A program made the position numbers and the translations under genes. From an uncultured Gammaproteobacteria bacterium (GTDB lineage: Bacteria; Pseudomonadota; Gammaproteobacteria; UBA9214), in NCBI GenBank assembly GCA_905480305.1, contig CAJQPV010000209.1:1-7078 (forward strand): 7,078 nt of DNA, read 5' to 3'. Positions 6,809-7,078 of the stretch are shown here, one piece after another. The notes below the pieces were generated by a model. It ran no database searches, was not told the origin of the DNA, and was given only the letters and a program-made list of their open reading frames with translations. The first letter of the stretch is position 1. Each line of letters begins with the position of its first letter.

Positions 6809-7078
6809 TCAGGAATAGGCCTGTTTTAAATAACCGTTAATTTTTTTATGTATACCCTGCGGGGACTTTACAATATCCTGTATCAACTGAAACAGTGGAT
6901 AGTCTGCGGTGTTAAACAAGCGATGCTGACTCACCATCTCGAGCGTGTGGATACCCTCCCCTTCGATACCACTGGCCTCTTCTCTTGCCAGCATGCACCC
7001 CAGTTCATGATGATGTGAATCCTCACTGGTGGCAGTAGTGATCAGGTCCCCCAGACCTGCGAGGTGATAAGGACTACC
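6809..7078 (-). CDS. C-terminal end of a divergent GpsA-like NAD(P)-dependent glycerol-3-phosphate dehydrogenase (5' end outside window)
   Basis: The minus-strand frame is open from the right edge to TGA at 6811-6809, showing 89 residues of the C-terminal domain; the start and the NAD-binding half lie outside. HLAGLGDLITTATS near the visible beginning is the hallmark of the GpsA/GPD C-terminal domain, and IEGEGIHTLEMV followed by YPLFQLIQDIV matches the later helices. GpsA makes glycerol 3-phosphate from dihydroxyacetone phosphate for phospholipid synthesis in the cytoplasm. In ordinary members the stretch after GDL contains Arg-Asn (as in SRNRR), which binds the substrate phosphate; here it reads SHHHELG, so the key Arg-Asn is missing. 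This may be a paralogue with a different substrate. It faces the thioredoxin/CcdA gene convergently across 83 bases. Confidence 0.72.
   Translation of the reverse strand, partial: GSPYHLAGLGDLITTATSEDSHHHELGCMLAREEASGIEGEGIHTLEMVSQHRLFNTADYPLFQLIQDIVKSPQGIHKKINGYLKQAYS

Overview
The window looks like chromosome of a Gram-negative bacterium, most likely a gammaproteobacterium. The reasons are a ManB/CpsG-type phosphomannomutase very close to the enterobacterial form as I remember it, an outer-membrane-type lipoprotein metalloprotease of the M48 family, and a periplasmic thioredoxin/CcdA-type protein. Assignment to genus is not possible from this sequence. I see no tRNA, rRNA, CRISPR array, insertion sequence or phage module.

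Layout, left to right. (1) Positions 1-389, plus strand: the C-terminal end of a protein whose start lies outside the window, finishing in a dockerin-like calcium-binding pair. (2) Positions 499-1860, minus strand: a secreted right-handed parallel beta-helix protein whose frame is cut by a single in-frame TAG at 1564-1566. The two halves are in the same frame and read as one protein. (3) Positions 1851-2630, minus: an M48 lipoprotein metalloprotease, overlapping the beta-helix gene by 10 bases and preceded by its own promoter (2657-2683) and Shine-Dalgarno site. (4) Positions 2758-3786, minus: a conserved-looking but unrecognised soluble protein, followed by a terminator-like hairpin (2725-2747). 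(5) Positions 3787-4051: a divergent intergenic region with a candidate promoter for manB, a short inverted repeat and a doubtful 36-codon reading frame with a good ribosome binding site. (6) Positions 4052-5422, plus: phosphomannomutase (manB/cpsG), visibly more AT-rich than its neighbours. (7) Positions 5439-6725, plus: a membrane protein with an N-terminal periplasmic thioredoxin-like domain (CPHC) fused to a CcdA/DsbD-like redox membrane domain. (8) Positions 6809-7078, minus: the C-terminal end of a divergent GpsA-like glycerol-3-phosphate dehydrogenase.

How the genes may work together. Much of the window concerns the envelope: a protease and a beta-helix protein in one transcription unit, a sugar-nucleotide precursor enzyme for surface polysaccharide, a periplasmic thiol-redox protein, and possibly phospholipid precursor supply. 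This is a loose theme, not a demonstrated pathway. The most notable point is the lone amber codon in the beta-helix gene. It falls exactly where a tyrosine would be expected, while two other genes in the window use TAG as an ordinary stop, so a recent nonsense mutation or a base-call error is likelier than recoding.
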